Shown in pieces: positions 8,891 through 18,095 of a stretch of DNA of 64,000 nt. The translations under genes and the position numbers were made by a program. How positions within the stretch are numbered: position 1 is the first letter of the stretch; each line of letters opens with the position of its first letter. Source of the DNA: JANQPX01 sp965222015 (GTDB lineage: Bacteria > Pseudomonadota > Alphaproteobacteria > Geminicoccales > Geminicoccaceae). Under the pieces are notes generated by a model. The model did no database searches and was not told the DNA's origin. It worked only from the letters and a program-made list of their open reading frames with translations. The stretch lies in assembly GCA_965222015.1 (NCBI GenBank), contig CBDCTL010000023.1, positions 868,001 through 932,000 on the forward strand, read 5' to 3'.

Positions 8891-9721
8891 GTGGCATCTG
8901 AAGATACGGCCGAAGACGTCGTGCACGAGGTCGAAGCGGGCGCCGCAGACGTCGCCCACGACATGGAGCACGAGGCGCACAGCCCGCTCGAGCAGTTCGA
9001 GATCCATCCTCTCGTGACCGACGGGCCCAACTTCACGCTGTTCGGCTTCGACCTCAGCTTCACCAATTCCTCGCTCTGGATGATGATCGCGGTGCTCTGC
9101 GTCTATGCGCTGGTGATGCTCGGCTCACGCCACGGAAGCATGGTGCCTGGACGGCTGCAGTCCCTGGTCGAGATGGTCTACGACTTCATCGCCGACATGA
9201 TCGAGAGCAATGCAGGACGTGAGGGGCGGAAGTATTTTCCCTTCTTTTTCACGCTCTTCACCTTCGTGCTGATGGGTAATCTTCTGGGCATGATCCCGGG
9301 CTCCTTCACCTTCACCAGTCACATCATCGTCACCTTCACCATGGCGCTGTTCGTCGTGGTCTCGGTTACCATCATCGGCATCGCCAAGCACGGCATGCAT
9401 TTCTTCTCCTTCTTCGTGCCCAAGGGCGTGCCGGCGCCGGTGCTGCCGCTGCTGGTGCCGATCGAGGTGCTGTCCTATCTGATCCGGCCGATCAGCCTGT
9501 CCGTCCGTCTGTTCGTGAACATGATGGCCGGCCATATCATGCTGAAGACGTTCGCCGGCTTCATCATCGCGCTCGCGGGCTATTTCGTGATCCCGGCCAT
9601 CGCCCCTCTGGCGCTGACCGTGGCGCTGTCCGGCCTCGAGCTCGCGATCGCCTTCCTGCAGGCCTATGTATTCACGGTGCTGAGCTGCATCTATCTGCAG
9701 GAGGCCCTGCATCTTCACTGA
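8891..9721 (+). CDS. atpB: F1Fo ATP synthase subunit a
   Basis: Membrane subunit that forms the proton half-channels against the c-ring. 276 residues with five to six membrane helices. The conserved stator Arg is in PISLSVRLFVNMMAGH, and the closing helices (LELAIAFLQAYVFTVLSC) are typical. The N-terminal 35 residues are acidic and His-containing, a lineage-specific leader. The start is GTG with GGGGAGAGG a few bases upstream. Confidence 0.97.
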   Translation: MASEDTAEDVVHEVEAGAADVAHDMEHEAHSPLEQFEIHPLVTDGPNFTLFGFDLSFTNSSLWMMIAVLCVYALVMLGSRHGSMVPGRLQSLVEMVYDFIADMIESNAGREGRKYFPFFFTLFTFVLMGNLLGMIPGSFTFTSHIIVTFTMALFVVVSVTIIGIAKHGMHFFSFFVPKGVPAPVLPLLVPIEVLSYLIRPISLSVRLFVNMMAGHIMLKTFAGFIIALAGYFVIPAIAPLALTVALSGLELAIAFLQAYVFTVLSCIYLQEALHLH

Positions 9722-9799
9722 CCGGCGGGCCGGCCGGCCCTGAAGGTCGTTCCGTCAACCCGACAAAGTTCTCCATTCCAAGACGACAGGAGCAAATCC

Positions 9800-10024
9800 A
9801 TGGAAATCGAAGCAGCCAAGATGATCGGTGCCGGTCTCGCCGCGATCGCGCTCGCCGGCGTCGGCGTGGGCATCGGCAACGTGTTCGCCACCACCATCTC
9901 GACGATCGGCCGCAACCCGTCGATCCAGGACCGGGTCTCCGGCATGATGTGGATCGGCTTCGCGCTGGTGGAAGCCATCGGCCTGTTCGCCCTGCTGATC
10001 GCCTTCATGGTGCTGTTCGGCTGA
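9800..10024 (+). CDS. atpE: F1Fo ATP synthase subunit c
   Basis: Proteolipid of 74 residues forming the rotor ring. Two helices are joined by the polar loop GRNPSIQD, and the ion-binding carboxylate is E58 in WIGFALVEAIG. There is no second acidic or polar ligand set pointing to Na+ specificity, so proton coupling is expected. An ACAGGAG box precedes the ATG. Confidence 0.97.
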   Translation: MEIEAAKMIGAGLAAIALAGVGVGIGNVFATTISTIGRNPSIQDRVSGMMWIGFALVEAIGLFALLIAFMVLFG

Positions 10025-10124
10025 TTTTTTTCGACCTGACGAGCCCTTGTCCGCCCGCCTCGGGACCACCGGTCACACCGTGGGGCTCGGGGCGGTCAGT
10101 GCGGATGACAGGCTCTGAAAGTTC

Positions 10125-10142
10125 GCCGGCCTTCGGGCCGGC
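10125..10142 (+). terminator. UUCG-capped hairpin between atpE and atpF'
   Basis: Perfect 7-bp G/C stem (10125-10131 with 10136-10142) closed by a TTCG tetraloop, in the 147-base space after atpE. No T-run follows, so it is not a classical intrinsic terminator. It could protect the upstream atpE mRNA 3' end or cause partial termination, favouring c over b subunits. Confidence 0.55.
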
Positions 10143-10171
10143 TCCGTCTGGTCACGTCACGGAGTCCGTCG

Positions 10172-10663
10172 ATGCCGCAGCTTGAGGTCTCGACCTTCAT
10201 CAGCCAGATCTTCTGGCTGATCGTCTGTTTCAGCCTGCTCTACTACCTCCTGAGCAGGAAAGCGCTGCCGCGCGTCGCCGAGGTGCTGGAGGCGCGCGCC
10301 GATCGCATTCGTGCGGATCTCGACGAGGCGCAGCGCCTGAAGAAGGACGCGGAAGACTCGCTCGCCCGCTACGAGGAGGTGGTGGCCGAAGCGCAGAACA
10401 AGGCCCAGGTGGAAATCGCCGACACCCAGGGGAAGCTGCAGGCCAAGGCCGCCGACGCCCAGGCGAAGCTTGACGAGAAGCTCGCCAAGCAGATCGCCGA
10501 GGCCGAGGAACGGATCGCCAAGGCGCGCGCCGATGCCTTGAAGGAGCTGGACGATGCGGCCCTGACCACGGCGCAGGCGGCAGCCGAGCGTCTGGCCGGC
10601 ATCAAGGTCACCAAATCGGACGCCAAGGCGGCGCTGGAAGCGGTGCAGAAGGAGGCCGCCTGA
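10172..10663 (+). CDS. atpF': F1Fo ATP synthase subunit b'
   Basis: Peripheral-stalk subunit of 163 residues: one N-terminal membrane helix (TFISQIFWLIVCFSLLYYLL) followed by a long Ala/Glu/Lys-rich coiled coil to the C-terminus. It forms a heterodimer with the b subunit encoded next. The start PQLEVSTFISQIFWL is typical of b' rather than b. Its TGA overlaps the atpF ATG (TGATG), which couples the two partners. Confidence 0.94.
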   Translation: MPQLEVSTFISQIFWLIVCFSLLYYLLSRKALPRVAEVLEARADRIRADLDEAQRLKKDAEDSLARYEEVVAEAQNKAQVEIADTQGKLQAKAADAQAKLDEKLAKQIAEAEERIAKARADALKELDDAALTTAQAAAERLAGIKVTKSDAKAALEAVQKEAA

Positions 10664-11139
10664 TGGAGTATCTGCTGCTTTTCCTGGCGCTGATCATCCT
10701 TGCCGTGGTCATCTGGAAGACCGGCCTGCACAACATGATCCTGAACATCCTGGACGGCCATGCCGAAAAGGTGCGCTCGGAGCTGGACGAGGCCAAGGCG
10801 TTGCGCGAAGAGGCGCAGAAACTGCTCGCCGATCACCAGAGCAAGCTCGCCGGCGGCGAGGAGCAGGCGAAGAAGATCGCCGCGCACGCCGAGGCCGAGA
10901 CCAAGCGTCTGGTCGAGCGCCAGGAGGCCGAGTTGAAGGCGAGCCTCAAGCGGCGCGAGGATCAGGCCATGGCCAGGATCGCGCAGGAGGAGGCGAAGGC
11001 GCTCCAGGACGTGAGGAACCGCACCGCCCATCTCGCGATCCAGACCACCGGCCGCCTGCTCCGCGAAAAGATGGCCGGCAAGGACGGCAAATCGCTTCTC
11101 GACGACGCGATCGGGGAGGTCGGCCGCAAACTCGCCTGA
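10663..11139 (+). CDS. atpF: F1Fo ATP synthase subunit b
   Basis: Second peripheral-stalk subunit, 158 residues. An N-terminal membrane helix (YLLLFLALIILAVVIW) is followed by a coiled coil rich in Glu, Ala and Lys (about residues 30-140). Translationally coupled to b'. It is the last gene of the Fo operon; a GST-family gene follows after 19 bases. Confidence 0.94.
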   Translation: MEYLLLFLALIILAVVIWKTGLHNMILNILDGHAEKVRSELDEAKALREEAQKLLADHQSKLAGGEEQAKKIAAHAEAETKRLVERQEAELKASLKRREDQAMARIAQEEAKALQDVRNRTAHLAIQTTGRLLREKMAGKDGKSLLDDAIGEVGRKLA

Positions 11140-11158
11140 GCGGGATCACGGGAGGCCC

Positions 11159-11872
11159 ATGATCGAGCTCCATCAGTTTCCCAAGGTCTGGGGCCGGAAC
11201 GTCAGCCCGTTCGCTCTGAAGCTCGAAACCTGGCTGAGGCTCGCCGGGATCGACCACAAGGTGGTTGCCGGCAGCAACGTCAAGCGTGCGCCCAAAGGCA
11301 AGCTGCCCTTCATCGTCGACGACGACGGCGCGCGCATCGGCGACAGCAGTCTGATCATCGACCATCTGAAACGCACCCGCCAGATCGACCCCGACCACGA
11401 GCTGACCGAACGCCAGCGCGCCGACGCCATCGCGCTCCAGCGCCTGTTCGAGGATCATTTTTATTTCATCCAGGCTTACAGCCGCTGGATCGACCCGGCC
11501 GGCTGGGCCGCCGTGCAGCCGGGTTTTTTTGGATTTCTGCCACCGGGCGTACGGGCGCTCGGATCCGGCTATTTCCGACGCTACGTCAAAAAAATGCTGC
11601 ACTATCAGGGCCTCGGCCGCCACAGCCAGGACGAGCTCTACGCCATGGGCCGCGCCGACCTGCGCGCCGTCGCCGTCCAGCTCGGCAATCGCCCCTACTT
11701 TTTTGGGGATGGCCCCACCACCATCGATGCCGTCGCCTACGGTTTTCTGGCGAATCTGCTGTTCGTCCCGGTGGAGACCGAACTCAAGCGGATCGGCCTG
11801 GAGTTCGATAATCTGCGGCTCTATTGCGAACGTCTGGGGCAGGGGCTGGGTGATGAGGAGCGGGCGGGTTAG
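11159..11872 (+). CDS. glutathione S-transferase family protein
   Basis: 237 residues with a thioredoxin-like N-terminal domain (IELHQFPKVWGRNVSPFALK, the SPF replacing the catalytic Cys/Ser motif, and KGKLPFIVDDD, the cis-Pro segment) and an all-helical C-terminal domain ending in the TTIDAVAYGFLANLL helix. This matches the Faxc/metaxin-like GST branch. Catalysis on a defined substrate cannot be inferred. GGGAGGCCC precedes the ATG, 19 bases after atpF, so it may be cotranscribed with the Fo genes. Confidence 0.85.
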   Translation: MIELHQFPKVWGRNVSPFALKLETWLRLAGIDHKVVAGSNVKRAPKGKLPFIVDDDGARIGDSSLIIDHLKRTRQIDPDHELTERQRADAIALQRLFEDHFYFIQAYSRWIDPAGWAAVQPGFFGFLPPGVRALGSGYFRRYVKKMLHYQGLGRHSQDELYAMGRADLRAVAVQLGNRPYFFGDGPTTIDAVAYGFLANLLFVPVETELKRIGLEFDNLRLYCERLGQGLGDEERAG

Positions 11873-11917
11873 GTGGCCTTTCGAGGTCGCACCGGTAGGC
11901 GAATGGGGCTGATTTGT

Positions 11918-13522
11918 GCCGATTTTGATGAAAACGGCGGTCGTTGACTGGTCGCCGGTGTCGTGATTCGTTCTCCCCAATCAAGCAATTGGGAGAGCGG
12001 TTCGATAATGGGCAGGCAGGCCACAGCTGAGCAGCTGTTTTACGGTTTCCGCCTCGACGATCACGTACCCGCCGATCACCTGCTGCGCCAGATCGATCGT
12101 TTTGTCGATCTCGAGGGCATCCGGCGGGATGCTCAAGCCCTACTACAGCCAGATTGGCCAGCCATCAGTGGATCCGGAACTGATGATCCGCATGCTGCTC
12201 ATCGGCTGCTGCTACGGGATCCGCTCCGAGCGTCGCCTGTGCGAGGACGTTCATCTGAACCTGGCGTTCCGCTGGTTCTGCCGGCTAAATCTCAATGGCA
12301 AGGTTCCAGATCAGTCCACGTTCTCAAAGAACCGCCATGGCCGGTTTCGCGAGAGTGATCTCTTTCGCCGTGTATTCGAGACCGTTGTCCAGCGCTGCAT
12401 CAATGAAGGGCTGGTCGGCGGCGAAGGTTTTGCCGTCAATGCCGGCCTGATCCAGGCCGACACCAGCAAACAGTGCTCCGTGCCCGGGAGCGAATAGGAC
12501 CCCACCGCCATCCCGCCCGACGCCAAGCAGGCGGTGAAGGATTATCTGGCGAGGCTCGACGACGCAGCGTTCGGTGCGGCAAGCGAAGTGACGCCGAAGT
12601 TCGTCTCGCCCTCAGATCCGGCAGCCCAGTGGACCGGGGCGCTTCGAGGGCCGACTTTCCTCGCCTATGCCACGAACTATCTGGTCGACACCGACCACGC
12701 CATCATCGCGGATGTCGAGGCGACACGCGCGATCCGCCAGGCTGAGGTTGGCGAGGCCCGCACAATGATCGAGCGGGTCATGGATCGGTTCGGCCTCCAT
12801 CCGGAACGCCCTGCCGGCGGCAGCGCATACGGCGCCGCCGAAATGCCCGGTTGGCTCGCGGAGGATCAAGGAATCGAGCCGTATGTCACGGTCTTCGATA
12901 AATCGGAGCGTGACGAAGCACCTTCTCCCGCAGTGGCTTTGCCTACGATCACGCGCGCGAAACCTATCTCTGCCCGGTGGGCAAGGTTCTTCGGTCGAGA
13001 CGGCGGCGGTTCAGAGGAGAACCGGCCAGCGTCTCCAAGGAAGGGATGATCAAATATCGGGCGCGCAAGGTCGATGGCCTCGCCTGCCCGCTCAGGTCCC
13101 GATGCTGTTCGAAGACAACGACGCGCACGGTTCTCCGCTCGATCCATGAAGGTGCGAGGGACATGGCGCGGGAGATCGCCAAGACCGATGCTGGTGAAGC
13201 GTCAAAGCGCGATCGCAAGAAAGTCGAGATGCTCTTCGCCCATCTGAAGCGCATCCTCAGGCTCGGACGCCTTCGCCTGCGCGGCCCCTGTGGCGCAAGT
13301 GATGAATTCCTCCTCGCCGCCACCGCCCGGAACCTCCGAAAACTCGCAAAACTCCGACCAATACTCGAACCTGTTGGCCAAATGGCACAACGAACAGCAA
13401 ACGATCATCGAGCAGCAGCTCGCAACAAGCAAAAAATCGGGCTTCAACCCGCTGGAGAGCCCACGACAGCATCCTGCATCGTCAACAGTCCTCTCAAAAC
13501 GCCTTTTTCATCAAAATCTGCC
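11918..13522 (+). mobile_element. IS1182-family insertion sequence, decayed
   Basis: About 1.6 kb, bounded by near-perfect inverted ends at 11918-11939 and 13500-13522 that share the core GATTTTGATGAAAA. The inside is a single transposase gene broken at three points. Length and transposase type fit IS1182. I saw no clear target duplication. The element can no longer encode its own transposase. Confidence 0.8.
12008..13522 (+). pseudogene. IS1182-type transposase, multiply disrupted
   Basis: The protein can be followed across three reading-frame pieces: RQATAEQLFYGFRLDDHVPA from the ATG at 12008; then, after a frameshift near 12122, the DUF772-type segment (LMIRMLLIGCCYGIRSERRL) up to an in-frame TAG at 12495-12497; then KDYLARLDDAAFG onward to DKSERDE; then, after a second frameshift near 12917, TFSRSGFAYDHARETYLCP and the C-terminal RNLRKLAKL. 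Residues typical of the DDE region are present (NAGLIQADTS). Three independent lesions mean it is dead. Confidence 0.85.
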
Positions 13523-13606
13523 AGTAGCGGACACAAGCAGTGTAGGCTGAACAGTCTGAAGTGCTGACAGATCTGACGTCGAATGCTCTTCCCATTGGGC
13601 GAAAAA

Positions 13607-14005
13607 TCACGACGAGACAGGGTGCCCGTCGAACTGCTCTGCGTCGTCGCAGATTTCGTACCACGAGGGTTTTTCCGCGACGAACTCGTGGAATTGACTT
13701 CTCATGCTCAGGTCACTGTCGAGGCTATTCGCCGCAATCGGAAAGCTGTCATCCTCCGAAAGGATTTCTCCGAGCGAAGTGCCGCAGGTCTTGCAGAAGC
13801 AACGACCGTATGTGTAAGGGGAAACAGGCTCGAAGACCTGGACGTGATACCGCCCCTGAATCCACTTTAGGTCCTTTTTCTTGACGAAGATGATGGTGCT
13901 CGCACCGACCTTGCGGCATCTCGTGCAATGACACGTCCCCATTACTGATGGTTCGGTCAATAGCTCGAATTTGACGGCTCCACAGCAACAGCTTCCATTC
14001 AACAT
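13607..14005 (-). CDS. GFA/CENP-V domain zinc protein
   Basis: 132-residue member of the GFA family (glutathione-dependent formaldehyde-activating fold). Zinc-binding cysteines are in GSCCCGAV, TCHCTRCRK and RCFCKTCGTSLGE. The fold does not prove formaldehyde chemistry. GGGAGAAG directly upstream of MLNGSCC sets the start; the upstream frame to 14068 lacks a site. It is divergent from the SDR gene. A second, broken GFA gene lies at 58.8-59.3 kb. Confidence 0.87.
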   Translation of the reverse strand: MLNGSCCCGAVKFELLTEPSVMGTCHCTRCRKVGASTIIFVKKKDLKWIQGRYHVQVFEPVSPYTYGRCFCKTCGTSLGEILSEDDSFPIAANSLDSDLSMRSQFHEFVAEKPSWYEICDDAEQFDGHPVSS

Positions 14006-14108
14006 CTCTTCTCCCTCTGACGGCCTAAGCCGGCATGCCACGGATTTGGGAAAGGCGATCACCTCCAATCCATCGAGGTCGCATCGAAGCCGTGGAGGAG
14101 GAAGCCAG

Positions 14109-14146
14109 CAAGCAGCTCCTGACAGCTTGTCGTCAGGAGCTGCTTG
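14109..14146. repeat. 15-bp perfect inverted repeat (hairpin)
   Basis: Arms 14109-14123 and 14132-14146 are perfectly complementary with an 8-base loop. It sits in the divergent space between the GFA and SDR genes. No T-run follows on either strand. It may be an operator-like palindrome or a leader hairpin of the SDR transcript. Confidence 0.6.
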
Positions 14147-14240
14147 TCATTCCGTGATTTGGTTGGCGCATGAATCGGGTGGATGACCGTGGCCAGCGTC
14201 CTTATCCCTGGATGCGTTGGAAACACCTGGAGATATGGAC

Positions 14241-14996
14241 ATGCAGCTTGCCGACAAGACGATCATCGTTACCGGCGCAAGCAGTGGGATCGGAGCTGCC
14301 GCGGCGCTGATGTTTGCCGAGGAAGGAGCCAATGTCGTTCTGGGCGCCAGGCGAAAGCCGTTGCTCGATAAGCTTGTCGGAAAGATCAATCATGGCCATG
14401 GACATGCGGTATCCCTGGCGGGCGACATCAGAAACGAAGCTTATGCCGCTGAGCTGGTACGGCGGGCCAAGGCCGAGTTCGGGGGCCTCGATGCGGCTTT
14501 CAACAATGCGGGCATCATCGGCGACATGACCCCGATCCCCGACATGGCGAGCGATAACTGGCAGGACGTCATGACGACCAATCTGACGAGCGCGTTCTTC
14601 GCAGCGAAGCATCAGATACCGGCGATGAAGGATCGCGGTGGCGGTTCGATCCTGTTCACCTCCTCGTTCGTTGGCCACACGAATGCCGGTATGGCCGGGA
14701 TGGGTGCCTATGCAGCCTCGAAGGCCGGGCTGATCGGATTGGCGCAATCCATTGCGGCGGAGCACGGGGCCGATAACATCCGCGCCAATGCCCTTCTTCC
14801 CGGCGGAACCAAGACCGCTATGGCAGGGGACGATCCGACAATTCATGATTACATTGCTGGACTTCACCCGCTCAATAGAATGGCCGCGCCCGAGGAAATC
14901 GCACGGGCTGCCCTGTTTCTGTTGTCTGATCAGGCTGCGTTCGTAACCGGCAGCGCCATGCTTGCGGATGGCGGCATCTCAATCAGACTGGGATAA
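14241..14996 (+). CDS. short-chain dehydrogenase/reductase (SDR)
   Basis: Classical SDR of 251 residues. The NAD(P)-binding TGASSGIG motif is at about residue 10, NNAG near 85, the catalytic Ser in LFTSSF and the YAASK pair (YxxxK) near 155. The C-terminal GSAMLADGGISIRLG is typical. GGAG 8 bases before MQLADK favours this start over the ATG at 14235. Substrate is unknown. It lies upstream of a frameshifted LysR gene on the same strand. Confidence 0.9.
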   Translation: MQLADKTIIVTGASSGIGAAAALMFAEEGANVVLGARRKPLLDKLVGKINHGHGHAVSLAGDIRNEAYAAELVRRAKAEFGGLDAAFNNAGIIGDMTPIPDMASDNWQDVMTTNLTSAFFAAKHQIPAMKDRGGGSILFTSSFVGHTNAGMAGMGAYAASKAGLIGLAQSIAAEHGADNIRANALLPGGTKTAMAGDDPTIHDYIAGLHPLNRMAAPEEIARAALFLLSDQAAFVTGSAMLADGGISIRLG

Positions 14997-15231
14997 ACGC
15001 CATGGCACATACGCCCGGATGGCGATCAAGGCATGGTATCGAAGGCCGTCCGAGACACTCGATCCAGGGCCGTCATTGCCGTCCGCGCCAATGTCTGCGG
15101 TGTGCGATCATCTGACCCGTGTTAGTGGAGCATCCCTTCCATTCGGGACGATGTCGTTTTCAAAGGCTTTGCGCTTGTCGAGAAACTGTGGCCACTATGC
15201 GCGCAACAACGACAAGAATAGTGGTCATCCC

Positions 15232-16133
15232 ATGCTGAAGCAGGTCAGGGACGCGGATCTCCATCTCCTGCGGGTGTTCGTCGCCGTGGCCGAATGCGGC
15301 GGCTTCGCGGCGGCGCAGGAGCGTCTGAACGTCGCCGCCTCGACCATCAGCACGCAGATCTCGAACCTGGAGGCGCGCCTCGGCTTTCGGCTGTGCGACC
15401 GGGGGCGTTCGGGATTCGCGCTGACCAATCAGGGCGAGATCGTGCTGACCTCGACCTACAGGCTGCTGCGCGATCTCGGCGAGTTCGTGAGCACGATCGA
15501 AGCGACCCAGGAGGACCTGATCGGCACGGTGCGCGTGCTGATGATCGACAACCTGATCGATCACCCGCGCTGGCAGGTCTCGCCGGCCCTGGCGGTGCTG
15601 CGGCGTGACAATCCCCATCTCAGATTCGAGATGACCCAGATGGCGCCCGGGCGGATCGAGACCGCGCTGGTCAAGCGCGAGCGGAGATCGGCATCGGCTG
15701 GTTCATGTCGATCATGCCCAGCCTCGCCTGCGAGTCCCTGTTCGTCGAGCGCCACCAGATCTATTGCGGCGCCGGTCATTCCCTGTTCGCGCGGGCGCCC
15801 GACGACGTCGCTCCGGAAGAGCTGGAGCAGGCGGACTGGGTGACGCGCGCCTACGAAATGCCGAGCAGCATCCCGTTCGCCAATCCCGTGGTGACGACCG
15901 CGACCACCAACGCGATGGAAGCGGTCGCCTGCTTCATCCTCGCGGGAACCCATGTCGGCTATCTGCCGGAGCATCTGGCGGCGCGCTGGGTCGATGCCGG
16001 GCGGATGCGCGCGATCCGCCCGCAGGACTTCTTCTACGAGCTGCAGATGAGCCTCGCCGCGCGCAAGGACGCGATGCGCGATCCGCGCACCAGGGCCGTC
16101 TGGCAGGCGATGCTGGAAGCCCACGCCGCCTGA
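15232..16133 (+). pseudogene. LysR-family regulator, one-base frameshift
   Basis: The N-terminal winged helix (DLHLLRVFVAVAECGGFAAA, then NVAASTISTQISNLEARLG) and the effector-binding domain are both recognisable, but they lie in different frames. The switch is near 15676-15680, between LVKRE and AEIGIGWFMS. Adding one base gives an open frame of exactly 300 residues, normal for LysR, so the rest of the gene is intact. The lesion could be a recent mutation or a sequencing error. The DNA-binding half alone would still be made. Confidence 0.85.
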
Positions 16134-16459
16134 TTTTTTCGACGGGACAAACGATCAGGCGGCCTCGTGACCATTCTTCGGCATCACCTTGTCGGGCGTT
16201 AATCCAGCCTTGACGTTTGCCGGCTATGCTCTTGCAACTGGTCCATGGGATCCTGGGAATCCGAGCCTCGCAGGCTTCTGCTTGCGGGCGGACGAACTCC
16301 CAGGATCCCATGGACCAGAAAACGCAGTCTGGAGGTCAGAGGTTAACAATCCGTTGCAGGAACGGCGCTTCGACGGCATGACCACCGCACCCACAGGAAC
16401 CTGGGCGCGAACCGTCGACCCAGGCAGCCAGGGTCCAAGTCGACGAGGTGGCCGTGCCA
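16134..16459. other. 326-base intergenic stretch with palindromic repeat
   Basis: Lies between the convergent ends of the LysR pseudogene and the FAD oxidoreductase gene. Its main content is the first copy of the palindromic repeat (16238-16318). No other coding signal is seen. Confidence 0.5.
16238..16318. repeat. palindromic intergenic repeat, copy 1
   Basis: Perfect 21-bp arms (16238-16258 and 16298-16318) flank a 39-base centre that contains ATCCG and GGGCGGA as a second, shorter pairing. The core CCTGGGAATCCG and the matching CCCAGGATC are shared with copies at 25216-25302 and 33018-33095. All three are intergenic. It looks like a REP-type element or structured RNA segment. Confidence 0.8.
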
Positions 16460-17857
16460 CTAGGAGAGGGGGAAGCCCATGGCCTGGACCAGCCGCAGCC
16501 AGGCGTGGCGCCAGCCGCCCTTTTCGTCGGCGGTGTCGAGCGCGTAGAGGGTGATCTTGGAGCCCAGCCAGCGGAAGGGCTCCGGCGGGATGACGTTGGG
16601 CATGGTGGTGGCGAAGTCCAGCTTCAGCTCGGGCAGATCCGCGCGGTCCAGCTTGGCCAGGCCGAGACGCGCGCCGAAGCGGCTGGTGGAGATGCCGAAG
16701 CCGGAATAGCCGCCCGCCCAGACCATGTCGCCGTCCATGTACTCCTGGAAATGCACCGCCATGCGCGTTGTCAACGCGATCGGCCCGGACCAGGCATGGG
16801 TGAAGCGGACATCGTCCAGCTGCGGGAAGGTGCGGTGGAAGGCTTCGGCCAGGCGGAGATAGGGCTCGACCACCCGCTCGCCGGCAGGATCGGTGTTGTC
16901 GGTGCCGTCATAGTAATAGGTGAGCCTGCCGCCGAAGGTGATGCGGTTGTCCCTGGTGCGGCGCATGTAGTTGAGCTGGGTCCTCGTGTCGTAGATGCCC
17001 TGGCGCTCCGCCCAGCCGACGCGCGCCATCTGCTCGTCGCTCAAGGGCTCGGTCGCGATGATCCGGTCCCGGATGCCGGCGACGCGCCGCTTGATGCGCT
17101 TGTCGCCCGCGGCGAAGGCGTTGGTGCCGAGCAGGATTTTCTTGGCCTTCACCGAGCCGTCATGGGTGGTGACCTTGAGCACGCCGTTCTCGCGCTCGAC
17201 CTTCTCCATCGGGGTCAGCTCGTGCAGGCGCACGCCGAGGGACAGCGCCGCCCGCTTCAGCCCCCAGGCGAGCAGCGCCGGGTGCACCGTGCCGGACAGG
17301 TCCTTGCTCCAGCAGCCCGCGGAGAACAGCGGGGATACGATCTGGCCGGCGAGCGCCTCCTGGTCCAGGAACTCGACATTGTGGCCGTATTTGGCGTGCA
17401 GCTCGTGTTCCGCGCGCACGTCGGGAATGCGCTCCTCGCCGATGGCGACGGTGAGCTCGCCGCCCCAGGTGTTGTGCGCGTCGATCTCGTGGCGCTCGAG
17501 GGTGTCGAGAAAGCCGCGCATGTTCTCCTGGCCGAGGCGCTCCAGCTCGGCGATGTCGCCCGGGAACAGGCGCTCGGCATTGTGCAGGCCGTGCATGATC
17601 GAGGTCGAGACCACGCCGCCCGGCCGTCCGGAGGCGCCGTAGGCGACCTTGCCCGCCTCGATCAGCATGACGTCGCGTTCGGGGTTCGCCTCCTTGGCCA
17701 GGATGGCGGCCCAAAGCCCGGTGAAGCCGCCGCCGACGATCAGGAGATCGGCGCTGGTGTGGCCGATGACCTGCGGCTCGACCGCAGGCGCTTCCTCCCG
17801 GTCCAGCCAGAGCGGAAAGAAGGTGACGTCGTTCAGGGCTCTCGCAGCAAAGTCCAT
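16460..17857 (-). CDS. FAD-dependent amine oxidoreductase (PuuB-like)
   Basis: DAO-family flavoenzyme of 465 residues, most like gamma-glutamylputrescine oxidase-type proteins that oxidise a secondary or primary amine to an aldehyde. The dinucleotide-binding motif LLIVGGGFTGLWAA is near residue 30, followed by GASGRPGGVV; the C-terminal FAD segment is WAGGYSGFGISTSRFGARL. GAGGAGG before MDFAARALND sets the start; the longer frame to 18316 has none. It is divergent from an aldehyde dehydrogenase, which would take the aldehyde product. Confidence 0.87.
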   Translation of the reverse strand: MDFAARALNDVTFFPLWLDREEAPAVEPQVIGHTSADLLIVGGGFTGLWAAILAKEANPERDVMLIEAGKVAYGASGRPGGVVSTSIMHGLHNAERLFPGDIAELERLGQENMRGFLDTLERHEIDAHNTWGGELTVAIGEERIPDVRAEHELHAKYGHNVEFLDQEALAGQIVSPLFSAGCWSKDLSGTVHPALLAWGLKRAALSLGVRLHELTPMEKVERENGVLKVTTHDGSVKAKKILLGTNAFAAGDKRIKRRVAGIRDRIIATEPLSDEQMARVGWAERQGIYDTRTQLNYMRRTRDNRITFGGRLTYYYDGTDNTDPAGERVVEPYLRLAEAFHRTFPQLDDVRFTHAWSGPIALTTRMAVHFQEYMDGDMVWAGGYSGFGISTSRFGARLGLAKLDRADLPELKLDFATTMPNVIPPEPFRWLGSKITLYALDTADEKGGWRHAWLRLVQAMGFPLS

Positions 17858-17940
17858 TTTTTCCTGCCTCCTCGCCGGGATGTCTTGCCGATCGAGCCCA
17901 GCATGGCATGGACCGAACGCCGATAAATCACGGGGTCGGC

Positions 17941-18026
17941 ATGTCATGCTACGACGAAAATAGCGGAACCGGCAGATCGCCGCGAGACCAGGAAGCCATG
18001 CAACGACATTCATCGAAGCATGACAT
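17941..18026. promoter_or_regulatory. paired inverted operator-like sites
   Basis: The same motif occurs twice in opposite orientation in the divergent promoter region: ATGTCATGCT at 17941-17950 and its reverse complement at 18017-18026. Similarity continues as CGA.GAA inwards on both sides. Two inverted copies 67 bases apart between an oxidase and a dehydrogenase of one pathway suggest binding sites for a shared regulator. No regulator gene is adjacent except the frameshifted LysR gene. Confidence 0.45.
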
Positions 18027-18095
18027 CGGCACCTCATGATTTTCGGAGGGGTCGAACGCGGCGAAGCTGGGCTCGTAGCAATCGAGGACAGGACC

